Below are positions 19,982 through 29,540 of a stretch of 64,000 nucleotides of DNA, piece by piece. The first letter of the stretch is position 1. The number at the start of each line of letters is the position of its first letter. The notes below the pieces were generated by a model. It was given only the letters and a program-made list of their open reading frames with translations, had not been told where the DNA came from and ran no database searches. Both the position numbers and the translations under genes were made by a program. The stretch comes from Pseudomonas kielensis. Its GTDB lineage: Bacteria > Pseudomonadota > Gammaproteobacteria > Pseudomonadales > Pseudomonadaceae. Location: contig NZ_JACMYG010000006.1 of the NCBI RefSeq assembly GCF_014236655.1, positions 219,061 through 283,060 of the forward strand, given 5' to 3'.

Positions 19982-20452
19982 ATGGACTGTATCTTTTGCA
20001 AAATGCTCGCCGGCCAGGCGCCCATGCACCTGATCTGGGAGGACGATGCCCACGTGGCCTTCCTCTCCAGTCGTCCCAATACCCCGGGTTTTTCGGTGGT
20101 TGTACCCAGGCAGCACGTTGGCAGCTATGCGTTCGCACAGCCTGACGAAGTGTTGTCGGGGTTGATGATCGCCGCGAAAAAAGTCGCGCTGCTGATCGAC
20201 CGGGCGCTGCCGGATGTGGGGCGCACGGGCCTGATGCTCGAAGGCTATGGCATCGACCACTTGCACGCCAAGCTGTTCCCCATGCATGGCACAGGCGATT
20301 CCAGCGCCTTCAAACCCATCAGCTCCAACGTCGACACATTCTTCGAACGTTACGAAGGCTATATCTCGTCCCATGACTTCAAGGGCGAGGTCAACCATGA
20401 CCTTGCGGCCCTGGCGCAGCACATCCGTCAGACAGGCGCATGCGACGCCTGA
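19982..20452 (+). CDS. HIT-family protein with an atypical histidine triad
   Basis: This 156-residue HIT-superfamily protein starts at an ATG 6 bases after GGAAGGGG. The N-terminal zinc-type CIFCKMLAG and PNTPGFSVVVPRQHVGSY are typical of bacterial HIT nucleotide hydrolases or transferases. The catalytic strand reads GIDHLHAKLFPM. The usual HxHxHxx would have His where this protein has Lys, while the presumed nucleophile His (second of the triad) is kept. The function is unknown: perhaps a dinucleotide or AMP-lysine hydrolase, possibly altered. It is convergent with the chemoreceptor gene. A short hairpin GAGGCTG-TTGC-CAGCCTC at 20458-20475 separates them. Confidence 0.82.
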   Translation: MDCIFCKMLAGQAPMHLIWEDDAHVAFLSSRPNTPGFSVVVPRQHVGSYAFAQPDEVLSGLMIAAKKVALLIDRALPDVGRTGLMLEGYGIDHLHAKLFPMHGTGDSSAFKPISSNVDTFFERYEGYISSHDFKGEVNHDLAALAQHIRQTGACDA

Positions 20453-20489
20453 ACCGGGAGGCTGTTGCCAGCCTCGCGTGTGCCACCGA

Positions 20490-22406
20490 TCAGACCCTGA
20501 ATTTACCCACCAGCATCTGCAGGTGAGTCCCCAACCGCGCCAGCTCAACGCTGGAGGCGGCGGTCTCCTCGCTGGCGGCCGAGGTCTGCTCGGACACATC
20601 ACGCACATTGAGCACGCTGCGGTTGATCTCTTCGGCCACCGCGCTCTGCTGTTCGGCGGCCGCGGCGATCTGCTGGTTCATGGCCTGAATCGCTGAAACG
20701 GTGCGGGTGATGTTGTCCAGCGAGCCACCTGCACGGCGGGTGAGTTCGACGCTGCTGTCGGTCAGGCTGCGGCTGTTGTCCAGGATGGTGGCGACCTGTT
20801 GGGTGCCGCTCTGCAGGCCAACGATCAGCTCTTCGATCTCCTCGGTGGACTTCTGCGTGCGTTGCGCCAGGCTGCGCACTTCATCGGCGACCACGGCAAA
20901 ACCCCGGCCGGCTTCACCGGCCCGCGCGGCCTCGATGGCGGCGTTGAGGGCCAGCAGGTTGGTTTGCTGGGCCACGGACTTGATCACGTCCAGGACGCTG
21001 CCGATCTTGTCGCTCTCGCGCTTCAAATGACCCATGGCTTCGGTGGAGTGGCCGACCTCGGTGGCCAGGCGCTCGATCTGGGCGATGGCTTCGCCGACCA
21101 CCTTGTCGCCTTCGCGGGCCTGCTGGTCGGCGGCGACGGCGGCTTCGGAGGCCTCTTCGGCGTTGCGCGCGACTTCCTGCACGGTGGCGGCCATTTCGTT
21201 CATGGCGGTGGCGACCTGGTCGGTCTCGACCTTCTGGCTGTTGACCCCCGCGCTGGTCTGCTCGGTCACCGCCGACAGCTCTTCGGCGGCGCTGGCGATT
21301 TGCGTGACGCCATCGCTGATCCCGCCGATCAGCTCGCGCAGGCTGACGATCATGCTCTGGATCGCGCGCTGCAGTTGGCCGAGTTCGTCGCGGCGCTGGG
21401 AGATCAGGTTGTGGGTCAGGTCGCCGACGGCCACCCGCTCGGCGGCCTTGAGGGCCTGGTTCAGCGGGATGATGATCTGCCGGGTGATGGCCCAGGCAGC
21501 GAGCAGGCCGAACACCAGGGCCAGCAGCGTGGTCAGCAACAGGGTGTTCTTGGCGTGGGCGGCGTCGGTATCACGGACGACTGTCTGCGACAGCGTGAGT
21601 TTTTTGCTCAGTTCCAGCAGGACGTCGCCTTGGTGGGCCATGTCCTTGAGTGCGTTGGCGCTGGCTACCTGGGAGTCGCGATACTGGCTGACGGCCGCGC
21701 GGTAGCCGATCAGCGAGTCGCTGGCTTGTTGCAGGTTGCCGACGTGCTGCTCGGGCAGTTGCGCGGGCAGGGCCTTGAGGTAGTTGAGGGCGGCGTCGAT
21801 GGCGGCCAGGGCGGGTTGCTCGGCCTCGGCCTTGCCGCTGTAGGTGTAGCCGCGGACCTGGAAGCGCGCCTGCTGGAGCAGTTTGCTGAGGTCGATGACG
21901 CTGTTGAACTGCGCCACGTTATCGCCTTGCAGCAGGGCTTTTTCCACGTCGTTGACGCGGGCCACGGCAGCGTCGGCAGTCGCCCCGAGCTTGGCCCTGG
22001 CGGCCTCACGATTGGCGCTGGCCTGGGTCATGTCGGCAAAGGCGTGCCGGTACTCGCTGACGGCTTCCAGTTGCTCATTGAGTATGGCGGTGTCGGCGGG
22101 CTGCTCGATCATCGTCAGGGCGCTCTTGAGGCCCTGGTCGAGGTTGTTCAACACCTCGTTCACGGCCGCCGGCCCTTGCTCGCCGTGGTGCATTTCATAG
22201 TCCAGGCGGGCAATGCGCAGGTCTTTGGTCAGTGCGTTGAGGCTGGAGATGAAGCCGAGCTTGTCGCCCCGGCTGATGATGCTGCTCATGCCCGACCAGC
22301 CGTTGACGGTGATCAGCAGGGTCATGAGCAAGACCAGGCCGAAGCCGATGCCCAGCTTGCGATTGACGCTCACATTGCCAAGGTTCTCGGCTAACCATCG
22401 GTACAT
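20490..22406 (-). CDS. Methyl-accepting chemotaxis protein, HBM-type sensor
   Basis: This 638-residue transmembrane chemoreceptor has TM1 at about residues 17-38 ([20 protein letters not shown]). A long all-helical periplasmic domain of about 240 residues follows, in the size class of helical bimodular (HBM) sensors such as P. putida McpS (about 640 residues). TM2 is near residues 290-312 ([17 protein letters not shown]), then a HAMP domain. The signalling hairpin has the highly conserved [20 protein letters not shown] and [22 protein letters not shown] lies 8 bases before the ATG. HBM receptors described so far bind organic acids. The ligand here is unknown. No C-terminal CheR-binding pentapeptide is seen (it ends GKFRV). 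Confidence 0.92.
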   Translation of the reverse strand: MYRWLAENLGNVSVNRKLGIGFGLVLLMTLLITVNGWSGMSSIISRGDKLGFISSLNALTKDLRIARLDYEMHHGEQGPAAVNEVLNNLDQGLKSALTMIEQPADTAILNEQLEAVSEYRHAFADMTQASANREAARAKLGATADAAVARVNDVEKALLQGDNVAQFNSVIDLSKLLQQARFQVRGYTYSGKAEAEQPALAAIDAALNYLKALPAQLPEQHVGNLQQASDSLIGYRAAVSQYRDSQVASANALKDMAHQGDVLLELSKKLTLSQTVVRDTDAAHAKNTLLLTTLLALVFGLLAAWAITRQIIIPLNQALKAAERVAVGDLTHNLISQRRDELGQLQRAIQSMIVSLRELIGGISDGVTQIASAAEELSAVTEQTSAGVNSQKVETDQVATAMNEMAATVQEVARNAEEASEAAVAADQQAREGDKVVGEAIAQIERLATEVGHSTEAMGHLKRESDKIGSVLDVIKSVAQQTNLLALNAAIEAARAGEAGRGFAVVADEVRSLAQRTQKSTEEIEELIVGLQSGTQQVATILDNSRSLTDSSVELTRRAGGSLDNITRTVSAIQAMNQQIAAAAEQQSAVAEEINRSVLNVRDVSEQTSAASEETAASSVELARLGTHLQMLVGKFRV

Positions 22407-22492
22407 GCTGCAGACTCCCCATTTAATTCGAGTTATGGAGAGTCTATCGGCCGACTAAAGAGAATCTGTAGGTGCGCCTACGATCCTGGGGA

Positions 22493-23200
22493 TCAGAATA
22501 GGCGCGCGAGCAGTGCGGTGACCGCGGTTTCTACCCGCAGGATACGCTCGCCGAGCTGTACCGGTTGCAGCCCGGCCTTGCCCAGCAGGTCGATTTCGTA
22601 GGGGATCCAGCCACCTTCCGGACCGATGGCCAGGGTTACCGGCTCGGCCAGCCCACGGGGGCAGGGCGGGTGGTTGCCGGGGTGGCCGACCAGCCCGAGG
22701 GTGCCCTCGACGATGGCCGGCAGGCGGTCCTCGACGAAGGGCTTGAAGCGTTTTTCGATGACGATTTCCGGCAGCACGCTGTCGCGGGCCTGCTCCAGGC
22801 CGAGGATCAGTTGTTCGCGAATCGCCTCGGGTTCAAGGAAGGGGGTCTGCCAGAAGCTCTTCTCGACCCGGTAGCTGTTGACCAGGATCACCTTGGGCAC
22901 GCCCATGGTGGCCACGGTCTGGAACACCCGGCGCAGCATCTTCGGTCGGGGGAGCGCGAGGATCAGGGTCAGGGGCAGCTTGGCCGGCGGTGGCTGGTCG
23001 AGGCTGACCCGCAGCTCGGCTTCGCCTGGCTCCAGGCGCAGCACGTGGGCCGCGCCCATCAGCCCGCCGATGCGTCCGACCCGCAGGCTGTCGCCGACTG
23101 CGACCCGATGCACTTCCTGCATGTGGGTCAGGCGTCGATCGCGCAGCACGACCCGGTCGGGCGCAATGAAATCGGCCTCTTCGAGGAGCAGCAGGTTCAC
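22493..23200 (-). CDS. rsmE: 16S rRNA (uracil-1498-N3)-methyltransferase
   Basis: This 235-residue SPOUT methyltransferase methylates U1498 of 16S rRNA. The C-terminal knot has [17 protein letters not shown] and [12 protein letters not shown]. The N-terminal PUA-like part has [19 protein letters not shown]. The start is the GTG at 23200 ([11 protein letters not shown]), whose GTGA overlaps the tatC stop by 4 bases. The longer frame is antisense-like read-through of tatC in another frame. It is the last gene of the ubiE-to-tatC strand. Confidence 0.92.
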   Translation of the reverse strand: MNLLLLEEADFIAPDRVVLRDRRLTHMQEVHRVAVGDSLRVGRIGGLMGAAHVLRLEPGEAELRVSLDQPPPAKLPLTLILALPRPKMLRRVFQTVATMGVPKVILVNSYRVEKSFWQTPFLEPEAIREQLILGLEQARDSVLPEIVIEKRFKPFVEDRLPAIVEGTLGLVGHPGNHPPCPRGLAEPVTLAIGPEGGWIPYEIDLLGKAGLQPVQLGERILRVETAVTALLARLF

Positions 23201-23991
23201 GGTTGGGTCGCTGGCGGTTGGTCGTTGTGATCGTCCGCCGGCTGGTCGTCCGGGTGTTCGCCACGTTTGCTGATCAGGCTGCCGAACAGGATGCCGATCT
23301 CGAACAGCATCCACATCGGCACGGCCAGCAGGGTCTGGGAGAAGATGTCGGGCGGGGTGAGGATCATGCCCACCACGAAGCAGCCGATGATCACGTACGG
23401 GCGGATCTTGCGCAGGTACTTGACGTCGACCACGCCGATCCACACCAACAGGACCACGGCCACCGGGATCTCGAACGCCACGCCAAAGGCGAAGAACAGC
23501 GTCATGACGAAATCCAGGTAACTGGTGATGTCGGTCATCATTTCAACGCCGGCCGGGGTGGCGGCGGCGAAGAACTTGAAGATCAGCGGGAACACCAGGA
23601 AGTAGGCGAACGCCATGCCGGCGTAGAACAGCACGATGCTCGACACCAGCAACGGCACGGCGATGCGCTTCTCATGCTTGTACAGGCCCGGCGCGATGAA
23701 GCCCCAGATCTGGTGCAGGATCACCGGGATCGCCAGGAACAGCGAGACCATCATGGTCAGCTTCAACGGCGTCAGGAAGGGCGACGAGACGTCGGTGGCG
23801 ATCATCGTCGCACCGGCCGGCAGGTAGGCCCGCAGCGGTGTCGAGACGAAGGTGTAGATCTGCTGGGTGAAGGCAAACAGCCCGGCGAAGATCAGAAAGA
23901 TCGCCGCGACACAGCGCAGCAGGCGGGTGCGCAGCTCAGTGAGGTGCGAGACCAGCGGCATGTGTTGGTCGTTCTCTGGAATATCGCTCAT
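23197..23991 (-). CDS. tatC: Sec-independent protein translocase TatC
   Basis: This 264-residue polytopic inner-membrane core of the twin-arginine translocase reads the RR signal peptide and docks TatB. Visible family features are [17 protein letters not shown], the [23 protein letters not shown] region (split here), [14 protein letters not shown] and [17 protein letters not shown]. Six hydrophobic helices fit. The C-terminal tail is acidic and hydrophilic. It is coupled to tatB by a 4-base ATGA overlap and to rsmE by GTGA. Confidence 0.97.
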   Translation of the reverse strand: MSDIPENDQHMPLVSHLTELRTRLLRCVAAIFLIFAGLFAFTQQIYTFVSTPLRAYLPAGATMIATDVSSPFLTPLKLTMMVSLFLAIPVILHQIWGFIAPGLYKHEKRIAVPLLVSSIVLFYAGMAFAYFLVFPLIFKFFAAATPAGVEMMTDITSYLDFVMTLFFAFGVAFEIPVAVVLLVWIGVVDVKYLRKIRPYVIIGCFVVGMILTPPDIFSQTLLAVPMWMLFEIGILFGSLISKRGEHPDDQPADDHNDQPPATQP

Positions 23992-24407
23992 GGGGCTCGC
24001 GGCGCCGGTGTTGGGTCGTGGGGAGCAGGCGCAGCGGTGGCCGCCGGCTCGGTGACAGGTGCGCTGACGGTCGCAGGCGTTGGCTCGACTGTCGCGGTGC
24101 TCACCGCAGGGGCAGGCGTGGCCGGTGTGATCGGCGTTTCAGCTGGCGTCGGCTGCTGCTGGAGCGGATTGAGGATTTTGCGCGCCTCTTGCTCCAGCGA
24201 CAGAATGTGCTCGTTGTGCAGTTGCCGACGGATTTCGTCGGCACCGATTTCACGCTCAACTTCCTGTTTGATCGCGTTGAAGCTGCGCTTCAGGCGCCCG
24301 ACCCACAGGCCGGCGGTGCGCGCAGCGCCCGGCAGACGCTCGGGGCCCAGCACCAGCAGGGCAACGAGGCCGACAAGCAGCAGTTCAGAGAAGCTGATAC
24401 CAAACAT
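23988..24407 (-). CDS. tatB: Sec-independent protein translocase TatB
   Basis: This 139-residue protein starts [20 protein letters not shown] at the ATG at 24407. The single N-terminal helix is followed by the hinge GPERLP, an amphipathic helix ([20 protein letters not shown]) and a Pro/Ala/Thr-rich tail from about residue 85. The ERLPG hinge and Glu in the helix distinguish it from TatA. It forms the TatBC receptor complex. The longer upstream frame is inside tatA in another frame and is not real. Confidence 0.95.
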   Translation of the reverse strand: MFGISFSELLLVGLVALLVLGPERLPGAARTAGLWVGRLKRSFNAIKQEVEREIGADEIRRQLHNEHILSLEQEARKILNPLQQQPTPAETPITPATPAPAVSTATVEPTPATVSAPVTEPAATAAPAPHDPTPAPRAP

Positions 24408-24417
24408 TAGTCTGTGC

Positions 24418-24696
24418 TCACGAGTCTTTGCGGGTCGGCTCTTCGACTTTCTGGGCCTGCACGTCAATGGTGTGCGGCTGGTTCAGGGTCGAAGCCTGTG
24501 GCTGCACGGGCGACGCTGGCTGTGCGGTCGGTGGCACTACCGGCTCGGCCGGCTTTTCGTCGTCGTTCATGGCCTTGCGAAAGCCCTTGATCGATTCGCC
24601 GACGTCGGTGCCGAGGTTTTTCAGTTTTTTGGTGCCGAACACCAGCACTACCACCACCAGAATGACGACCCAGTGTTTCCAGTCAAAAATGCCCAT
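24418..24696 (-). CDS. tatA: Sec-independent protein translocase TatA
   Basis: This 92-residue pore-forming Tat component has a short helix [20 protein letters not shown], hinge FGTKKL and amphipathic helix [18 protein letters not shown], then a hydrophilic Pro-rich tail. AGAGGAG precedes the ATG by 7 bases. It is first of tatABC, 25 bases after hisE. Confidence 0.96.
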   Translation of the reverse strand: MGIFDWKHWVVILVVVVLVFGTKKLKNLGTDVGESIKGFRKAMNDDEKPAEPVVPPTAQPASPVQPQASTLNQPHTIDVQAQKVEEPTRKDS

Positions 24697-24721
24697 CTTG
24701 CTGCTCCTCTCTAATCGTTAT

Positions 24722-25054
24722 TCAGTTGGATGGACGCGAGGCTTTCTCGTCGTGCCCGGACAGGCCGAAGCGGCGGTCCAGTTCGTCGAGTACCGCCTGC
24801 GGATGCTGCCCTAACTGGGCCAGCATGACCATGCTATGGAACCACAGGTCGGCGGTTTCGTAGATGACATCGCTGCAATCTCCGCTGACGGCGGCGTCTT
24901 TGGCGGCAATGATGGTCTCGACCGACTCTTCGCCGACTTTCTCCAGAATCTTGTTCAGGCCCTTGTGGTAAAGGCTGGCGACATAGGAGCTGTCGGCGGC
25001 GGCGCCTTTACGCTCTTCCAGCACCTGGGCCAGGCGGGTCAGGGTGTCACTCAT
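24722..25054 (-). CDS. hisE: Phosphoribosyl-ATP pyrophosphatase
   Basis: This 110-residue all-alpha NTP pyrophosphohydrolase converts PR-ATP to PR-AMP (second step of histidine synthesis). Family features are [19 protein letters not shown], with metal-binding Glu residues, and [17 protein letters not shown]. The ATG at 25054 lies inside the end of hisI (8-base overlap). In enterobacteria the two activities are fused as HisIE. Here they are separate but coupled genes. Confidence 0.96.
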   Translation of the reverse strand: MSDTLTRLAQVLEERKGAAADSSYVASLYHKGLNKILEKVGEESVETIIAAKDAAVSGDCSDVIYETADLWFHSMVMLAQLGQHPQAVLDELDRRFGLSGHDEKASRPSN

Positions 25055-25448
25055 GGCTGTGTCCTGCTGAGTAAATGGCGTGCGGGTCCTTGAGTACCGG
25101 GTCGACGATTTTCCAGTCACCGTTCTCATAGACGCGGTAGAAGCAGCTCTGGCGCCCGGTATGACAGGCGATGTCGCCGATCTGCTCGACCATCAGGATG
25201 ATCACGTCGGCGTCGCAGTCCAGGCGCAGCTCATGCAGGGTCTGCACGTGGCCGGACTCTTCGCCCTTGCGCCATAGCTTGCCACGCGAGCGTGACCAGT
25301 AGATGGCGCGGTTCTCGGCAGCGCTCAGCTCCAGGGCTTCGCGGTTCATCCAGGCCATCATCAGCACGCGCCCGGTCTTGTGGTCCTGGGCGATCGCCGG
25401 CACCAGGCCGTCACTGTCCCATTTGATCTCGTCCAGCCAGTTTTTCAT
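25047..25448 (-). CDS. hisI: Phosphoribosyl-AMP cyclohydrolase
   Basis: This 133-residue zinc enzyme opens the adenine ring of PR-AMP (third step of histidine synthesis). The signature [16 protein letters not shown] and [11 protein letters not shown] supply the zinc cysteines and metal Asp residues. [17 protein letters not shown] is also typical. The ATG at 25448 ([10 protein letters not shown]) was chosen because the upstream extension has no family support. It is coupled to hisE. Confidence 0.96.
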   Translation of the reverse strand: MKNWLDEIKWDSDGLVPAIAQDHKTGRVLMMAWMNREALELSAAENRAIYWSRSRGKLWRKGEESGHVQTLHELRLDCDADVIILMVEQIGDIACHTGRQSCFYRVYENGDWKIVDPVLKDPHAIYSAGHSHE

Positions 25449-25529
25449 CTTCGACTCCGACAGCCGGGCCCAACATCTTCGCTGGGCCTGGGCGATTTGA
25501 AACAGTGTGCCAGCCGACAACCCGGCTGG

Positions 25530-27134
25530 CTATCGGCGAACGACCAGATACAAACCCACCGCGAGCATAATTGCACCCGGCCAGTGACCCAGTTCGTTCA
25601 GTGGACCACCGGCCAGCAGGATCGCACCGCCGGCCAGGTGCGCGGCGCCGAGCAGGCGCAGGAACCAGTCGTCCGAACGCCGGTGCCAGGCCACGGGTGG
25701 GTTGGCGGCGTGGGGCTGGGTCATGCGTTCGAGCAGGTCGCGGGTCATGTTGGCCAGATGCGGCAGTTGCTCGACCTGGTTGTGCAGGTTGCCCAGCAGG
25801 GTTTTCGGGCTGACGCGCTCACGCATCCAGCGTTCGAGGAACGGCTGGGCGGTGTTCCACAGGTCCAGGTCGGGGTACAGCTGGCGGCCCAGGCCTTCGA
25901 TGTTGAGCAGGGTCTTTTGCAGCAGGACCAACTGCGGCTGGACTTCCATATTGAAGCGCCGGGCAGTCTGGAACAGGCGCATCAGCACCTGGCCGAAGGA
26001 AATATCTTTTAACGGTTTTTCAAAGATCGGTTCGCATACCGTGCGGATTGCCGCTTCGAATTCGTTGAGCTTGGTTTCCGCCGGCACCCAGCCCGAATCG
26101 ATGTGCAATTGGGCGACACGCCGGTAATCGCGCTTGAAGAAGGCAAACAGGTTGCGCGCCAGGTAGTCCTGGTCTTCGGGCGTCAGGCTGCCGACGATGC
26201 CGCAGTCGATGGCAATGTACTGCGGGCTCCACGGGTTGACCGTGCTGACGAAGATGTTGCCCGGGTGCATGTCGGCATGGAAGAAACTGTCACGGAACAC
26301 CTGGGTGAAGAAGATCTCCACGCCGCGCTCGGCGAGCATTTTCATGTCGGTGCGCTGGTCGGCCAGGGTCGCCAGGTCGGTGACCTGGATCCCGTAGATG
26401 CGCTCCATCACCAGCACTTTTGGCCGGCACCAGTCCCAGTAGACCTGGGGCACGTACAGCAGGGGCGAACCGTCGAAGTTACGCTTGAGCTGGCTGGCGT
26501 TGGCCGCTTCACGCAGCAGGTCGAGCTCGTCGTAGATGGTTTTCTCGTAGTCCTGGACCACGTCCACCGGGTGCAGCAGGCGCGCATCGGCGGAGAGTTT
26601 TTCCGCCGTTCGGGCGAGGATGAACAGCCAGGCCAGGTCCTGCGCGATGATCGGCTTGAGGCCTGGGCGAATGACCTTGACCACCACCTCTTCGCCGCTT
26701 TTCAGTTGTGCGGCGTGCACCTGGGCCACCGACGCCGAGGCCAGCGGCTCGATGTCGAAGCGGCTGAACACCTCGCTGATCTTTTTCCCCAGTTGCTCTT
26801 CGATCAGCTTGACGGCGAGTTGCGAGTCGAAGGGCGGTACCCGGTCCTGCAGCAGCATCAGCTCATCGGCGATGTCTTCGGGCAGCAGGTCGCGCCGGGT
26901 GGACAGGATCTGCCCGAACTTGATGAAGATCGGCCCCAGGTCTTGCAAGGCCAGGCGCAGGCGCGCACCCCGGCTCAGTTCCAGGGTCTTGCGCGGGAAC
27001 CAGCGCCACGGCAGGGCGTAACGCAGGGCCAGGAGGAACCAGGGCAATGGCAGGGCGAACAGCAGGTCATCGAGGCGGTAGCGGATCACGACGCGCTGGA
27101 TGCGCAACAGACGGCGGACGGCGAGCAGCTTCAT
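25530..27134 (-). CDS. ubiB: Ubiquinone biosynthesis atypical kinase/ATPase UbiB
   Basis: This 534-residue ABC1/ADCK-family protein is needed for aerobic ubiquinone synthesis, probably extracting lipid intermediates for the Ubi complex. The family KxGQ motif is Lys72-Phe-Gly-Gln75, followed by [17 protein letters not shown]. The nucleotide-binding Lys is in [11 protein letters not shown], the catalytic loop in [10 protein letters not shown] and the metal Asp in AIDCGIVG. Two C-terminal hydrophobic helices ([14 protein letters not shown] and [12 protein letters not shown]) anchor it in the inner membrane. It is coupled to ubiJ by a 4-base overlap. Confidence 0.96.
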   Translation of the reverse strand: MKLLAVRRLLRIQRVVIRYRLDDLLFALPLPWFLLALRYALPWRWFPRKTLELSRGARLRLALQDLGPIFIKFGQILSTRRDLLPEDIADELMLLQDRVPPFDSQLAVKLIEEQLGKKISEVFSRFDIEPLASASVAQVHAAQLKSGEEVVVKVIRPGLKPIIAQDLAWLFILARTAEKLSADARLLHPVDVVQDYEKTIYDELDLLREAANASQLKRNFDGSPLLYVPQVYWDWCRPKVLVMERIYGIQVTDLATLADQRTDMKMLAERGVEIFFTQVFRDSFFHADMHPGNIFVSTVNPWSPQYIAIDCGIVGSLTPEDQDYLARNLFAFFKRDYRRVAQLHIDSGWVPAETKLNEFEAAIRTVCEPIFEKPLKDISFGQVLMRLFQTARRFNMEVQPQLVLLQKTLLNIEGLGRQLYPDLDLWNTAQPFLERWMRERVSPKTLLGNLHNQVEQLPHLANMTRDLLERMTQPHAANPPVAWHRRSDDWFLRLLGAAHLAGGAILLAGGPLNELGHWPGAIMLAVGLYLVVRR

Positions 27135-27754
27135 GCGTTATCGCTTGAGTCGAGGGATCGGGAAAGACGCTCCAAGCGCGCCTCAAGACGTTCCAGATCG
27201 AGTTTGATCTGGTCCAGCTCACTGAACCGCGCTTCGGCTTCGCGTTGCCCGACCAGGGTGCGCGACTCTTCGGCGAGGTACTCGGCCAGGTTCTGGTTCA
27301 GGCTGGTGAAACCTTGTTGATACCAGCGTGCGCGGCTGCGCAGATGGCCGCCGAGCAGTTGCGTGGCCACCGGGCCCAGCCAGCGTGAGAGTTCGTACTC
27401 CCAGTCCAGTTCCAGGTCCTGCAGCACGCCAGCCAGCTCCAGCAGCACGCCGCTGTCGCCGTCCAGTTCGACTTGCGGGCTGTGCAACACCGCGGTCTTG
27501 TCCTTGCTGATGGCCAGCTTGAGCAGGCTGGCCGCCGGTGCGCGCAAGGTGCAGTCGGCTTCGCTTGCCCAATGGGACGCCAGCATCAGGCCCTCATCGC
27601 TGGGCAGGATGAACAGCTGCAACGCCGGGCTGCGGCACTCGACGGCAATGACCTTGCCGTTCAAATGGCCCAGGCGCGGGAGCGCCGTGCTGTCGAGCCG
27701 CAGGACCCGGTTCAGACCGAGTTCGACGCTGGCGAGCAGGCCGGCGAGCAACAT
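27131..27754 (-). CDS. ubiJ: Ubiquinone biosynthesis accessory factor UbiJ
   Basis: This 207-residue cytosolic protein has an N-terminal SCP2 lipid-binding domain (from about residue 20, with [18 protein letters not shown]). A C-terminal coiled coil follows (about 150-205, [30 protein letters not shown]). With UbiK it organises the ubiquinone biosynthetic complex. It lies between ubiE (1-base TGATG overlap) and ubiB (ATGA overlap), the order seen in most gammaproteobacteria. Confidence 0.93.
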   Translation of the reverse strand: MLLAGLLASVELGLNRVLRLDSTALPRLGHLNGKVIAVECRSPALQLFILPSDEGLMLASHWASEADCTLRAPAASLLKLAISKDKTAVLHSPQVELDGDSGVLLELAGVLQDLELDWEYELSRWLGPVATQLLGGHLRSRARWYQQGFTSLNQNLAEYLAEESRTLVGQREAEARFSELDQIKLDLERLEARLERLSRSLDSSDNA

Positions 27755-28524
27755 CAGGGCTTGATGCCGCGGTGCAGGGCGACGATGCCTGAGGTCATGT
27801 TGTGGTAGGTCACGCGGTCGAAACCGGCCTCGACCATCATCGACTTCAGGGTTTCCTGGTTCGGGTGCATGCGGATCGACTCGGCCAGGTAGCGATAGCT
27901 TTCCGGGTCATTGAGGATCAGTTTTCCGACCATCGGCATGAAGGCGAACGAGTAGGCGTCGTAGACCTTGGACATCAGGGCGTTGGTCGGTTTGGAGAAC
28001 TCCAGCACCAACAGGCGGCCGCCAGGCTTGAGCACACGCAGCATCGAGCGCAGGGCGTCTTCCTTGTGGGTGACGTTGCGCAGGCCGAAGGCGATGGTCA
28101 CGCAATCGAAATGGTTGTCCGGGAATGGCAGCTTTTCCGCGTCGGCCTGGACGAACTCGATGTTGCCGGCCACACCTTTGTCCAACAGGCGGTCACGACC
28201 GACCTTGAGCATGGATTCGTTGATGTCGGCCAGCACGACCTGGCCGGTCGGGCCGACCAGATGGGAGAACTTGGCCGCCAGGTCACCGGTGCCGCCGGCA
28301 ATATCCAGGACCCGATTGCCAACGCGTACACCCGACAGTTCGATGGTGAAACGCTTCCACAGGCGGTGCATGCCGCCGGACAGCACGTCGTTCATCAAGT
28401 CGTACTTGGCCGCTACCGAGTGGAACACCTCAGCGACTTTTTCCGCTTTCTGGCTTTCCGGAACGTTTTTGAAGCCGAAGTGTGTGGTGGGTTCGGCATC
28501 GCTGCCTTTGCGCTGATCAGTCAT
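27754..28524 (-). CDS. ubiE: Ubiquinone/menaquinone biosynthesis C-methyltransferase
   Basis: This 256-residue SAM-dependent methyltransferase catalyses the C-methylation step of ubiquinone synthesis. The ATG at 28524 gives [23 protein letters not shown] motif I is [15 protein letters not shown]. UbiE signatures are [19 protein letters not shown] and [17 protein letters not shown]. It starts the long minus-strand run down to rsmE. A 6-bp palindrome lies 17 bases before the start codon. The gene is divergent from the PHA-associated gene at 28680. Confidence 0.96.
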   Translation of the reverse strand: MTDQRKGSDAEPTTHFGFKNVPESQKAEKVAEVFHSVAAKYDLMNDVLSGGMHRLWKRFTIELSGVRVGNRVLDIAGGTGDLAAKFSHLVGPTGQVVLADINESMLKVGRDRLLDKGVAGNIEFVQADAEKLPFPDNHFDCVTIAFGLRNVTHKEDALRSMLRVLKPGGRLLVLEFSKPTNALMSKVYDAYSFAFMPMVGKLILNDPESYRYLAESIRMHPNQETLKSMMVEAGFDRVTYHNMTSGIVALHRGIKP

Positions 28525-28679
28525 ATCGCCGTCACCAAAAGAGAATGCGCGACATTCTAATCCCCAGGGCCTGCTTTGTCTTGGCAAGGCTGAATGTAAG
28601 ATAGGCAACCGCCGGGACCTTTTGACGCAGTCGGGGTCAAGATGTCTTGAGCAAGTCCCGATCAATCAGGAGTCAATCA

Positions 28680-28955
28680 ATGGCCCGTATTAGTGTTGAA
28701 CGTGCCCATGGCCTGGGCAAGGAAGCGGCGCGCGAGAAAGCCGACAAACTGGCCGAGAAGCTGGCGGCACAATATGGCCTGGAGCCCAAGTGGGCGGGCG
28801 ACACCCTCAATCTCAAGCGCTCGGGGGTCAAGGGCGCAGTGCATGTGGGCGAGGATTCGATCCGGGTCGATGTCGAGCTCGGTCTGCTGATGTCAGCGAT
28901 GAGCGGGACCATCAAGGCGGAAATCGAAAAAGCCTTGGATAAAGCTCTGGTCTGA
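28680..28955 (+). CDS. Polyhydroxyalkanoic acid system family protein
   Basis: This 91-residue small basic/acidic protein of the PHA granule region family (PF09650 type) has N-terminus RISVERAHGLGKEAAREKAD, a helix-rich first half and a strand-rich second half (LNLKRSGVKGAVHVGEDSIRVDVEL). CAGGAG precedes the ATG at 28680. Its place directly before phaI and phaF fits a granule-associated role. The molecular function is not established. It is divergent from ubiE, so the 155 bases between them must carry both promoters. Confidence 0.88.
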   Translation: MARISVERAHGLGKEAAREKADKLAEKLAAQYGLEPKWAGDTLNLKRSGVKGAVHVGEDSIRVDVELGLLMSAMSGTIKAEIEKALDKALV

Positions 28956-29107
28956 TTGTGAAGTATCCAGCATCGATGCGGCCTGACACGCCGCCATCGG
29001 TTTGTGTCGGTTCTTAGGGTGCCGTTTCTAATTATTCTCCCTACCTTGTGCCTGAGCCCGACACTTTTGCGGGCAGTTCCTCAAACCTTCTGCGCGTGAG
29101 GTGCACC

Positions 29108-29530
29108 ATGGCCAAAGTTACTTTGAAGAAAAAAACTGACGTTCAACCGACTCCGGTGAATGAAGTGAAATCTTATGCCCGCAAGATCTGGCTGGCAGGC
29201 CTGGGGGCCTACGCCAAGGTCGGTCAGGAAGGCAGCGAATACGTTCAAGAGTTGATCAAGGCTGGTCAATCTGTTGAAAAGAAAGGCAAAAAAGTTGTGA
29301 CGGAACAACTTGAAGCCGCTAACACTCAGATTGATAACGTCAAAGGCGATGTAGTCAGTCTCAAGGACCGTGTTGAAGTGCAGCTTGATAAAGTCGAGAA
29401 GGCTTTTGATACGCGTGTCGCCAGTGCCTTGAATCGTGTCGGCATTGCGTCTAAACATGACGTTGAGACACTCTCTGCTAAGCTCGATGAGCTAACGGCA
29501 TTGCTCGAACGTGTCGCGCGTAAACATTAA
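29108..29530 (+). CDS. phaI: Phasin PhaI
   Basis: This 140-residue phasin is an amphipathic helical protein coating PHA granules. The ATG at 29108 follows GTGAGGTG. The core phrase YARKIWLAGLGAYAKVGQEG is shared almost word for word with PhaF (YSRKIWLAGLGVYSKI). The C-terminal half (residues 70-138) is a long heptad-like helix suited to oligomerisation (EKAFDTRVASALNRVG, then a Leu-rich end). It lies 10 bases before phaF on the same strand. Codon choice is less GC-biased than its neighbours, as expected for a highly expressed gene. Confidence 0.94.
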   Translation: MAKVTLKKKTDVQPTPVNEVKSYARKIWLAGLGAYAKVGQEGSEYVQELIKAGQSVEKKGKKVVTEQLEAANTQIDNVKGDVVSLKDRVEVQLDKVEKAFDTRVASALNRVGIASKHDVETLSAKLDELTALLERVARKH

Positions 29531-29540
29531 GGAGAACGGG

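Noticed and set aside
20799..22394. 1.6-kb plus-strand frame opposite the chemoreceptor
   Set aside because: Gly/Leu/Gln-rich shadow; the minus strand encodes a textbook chemoreceptor.
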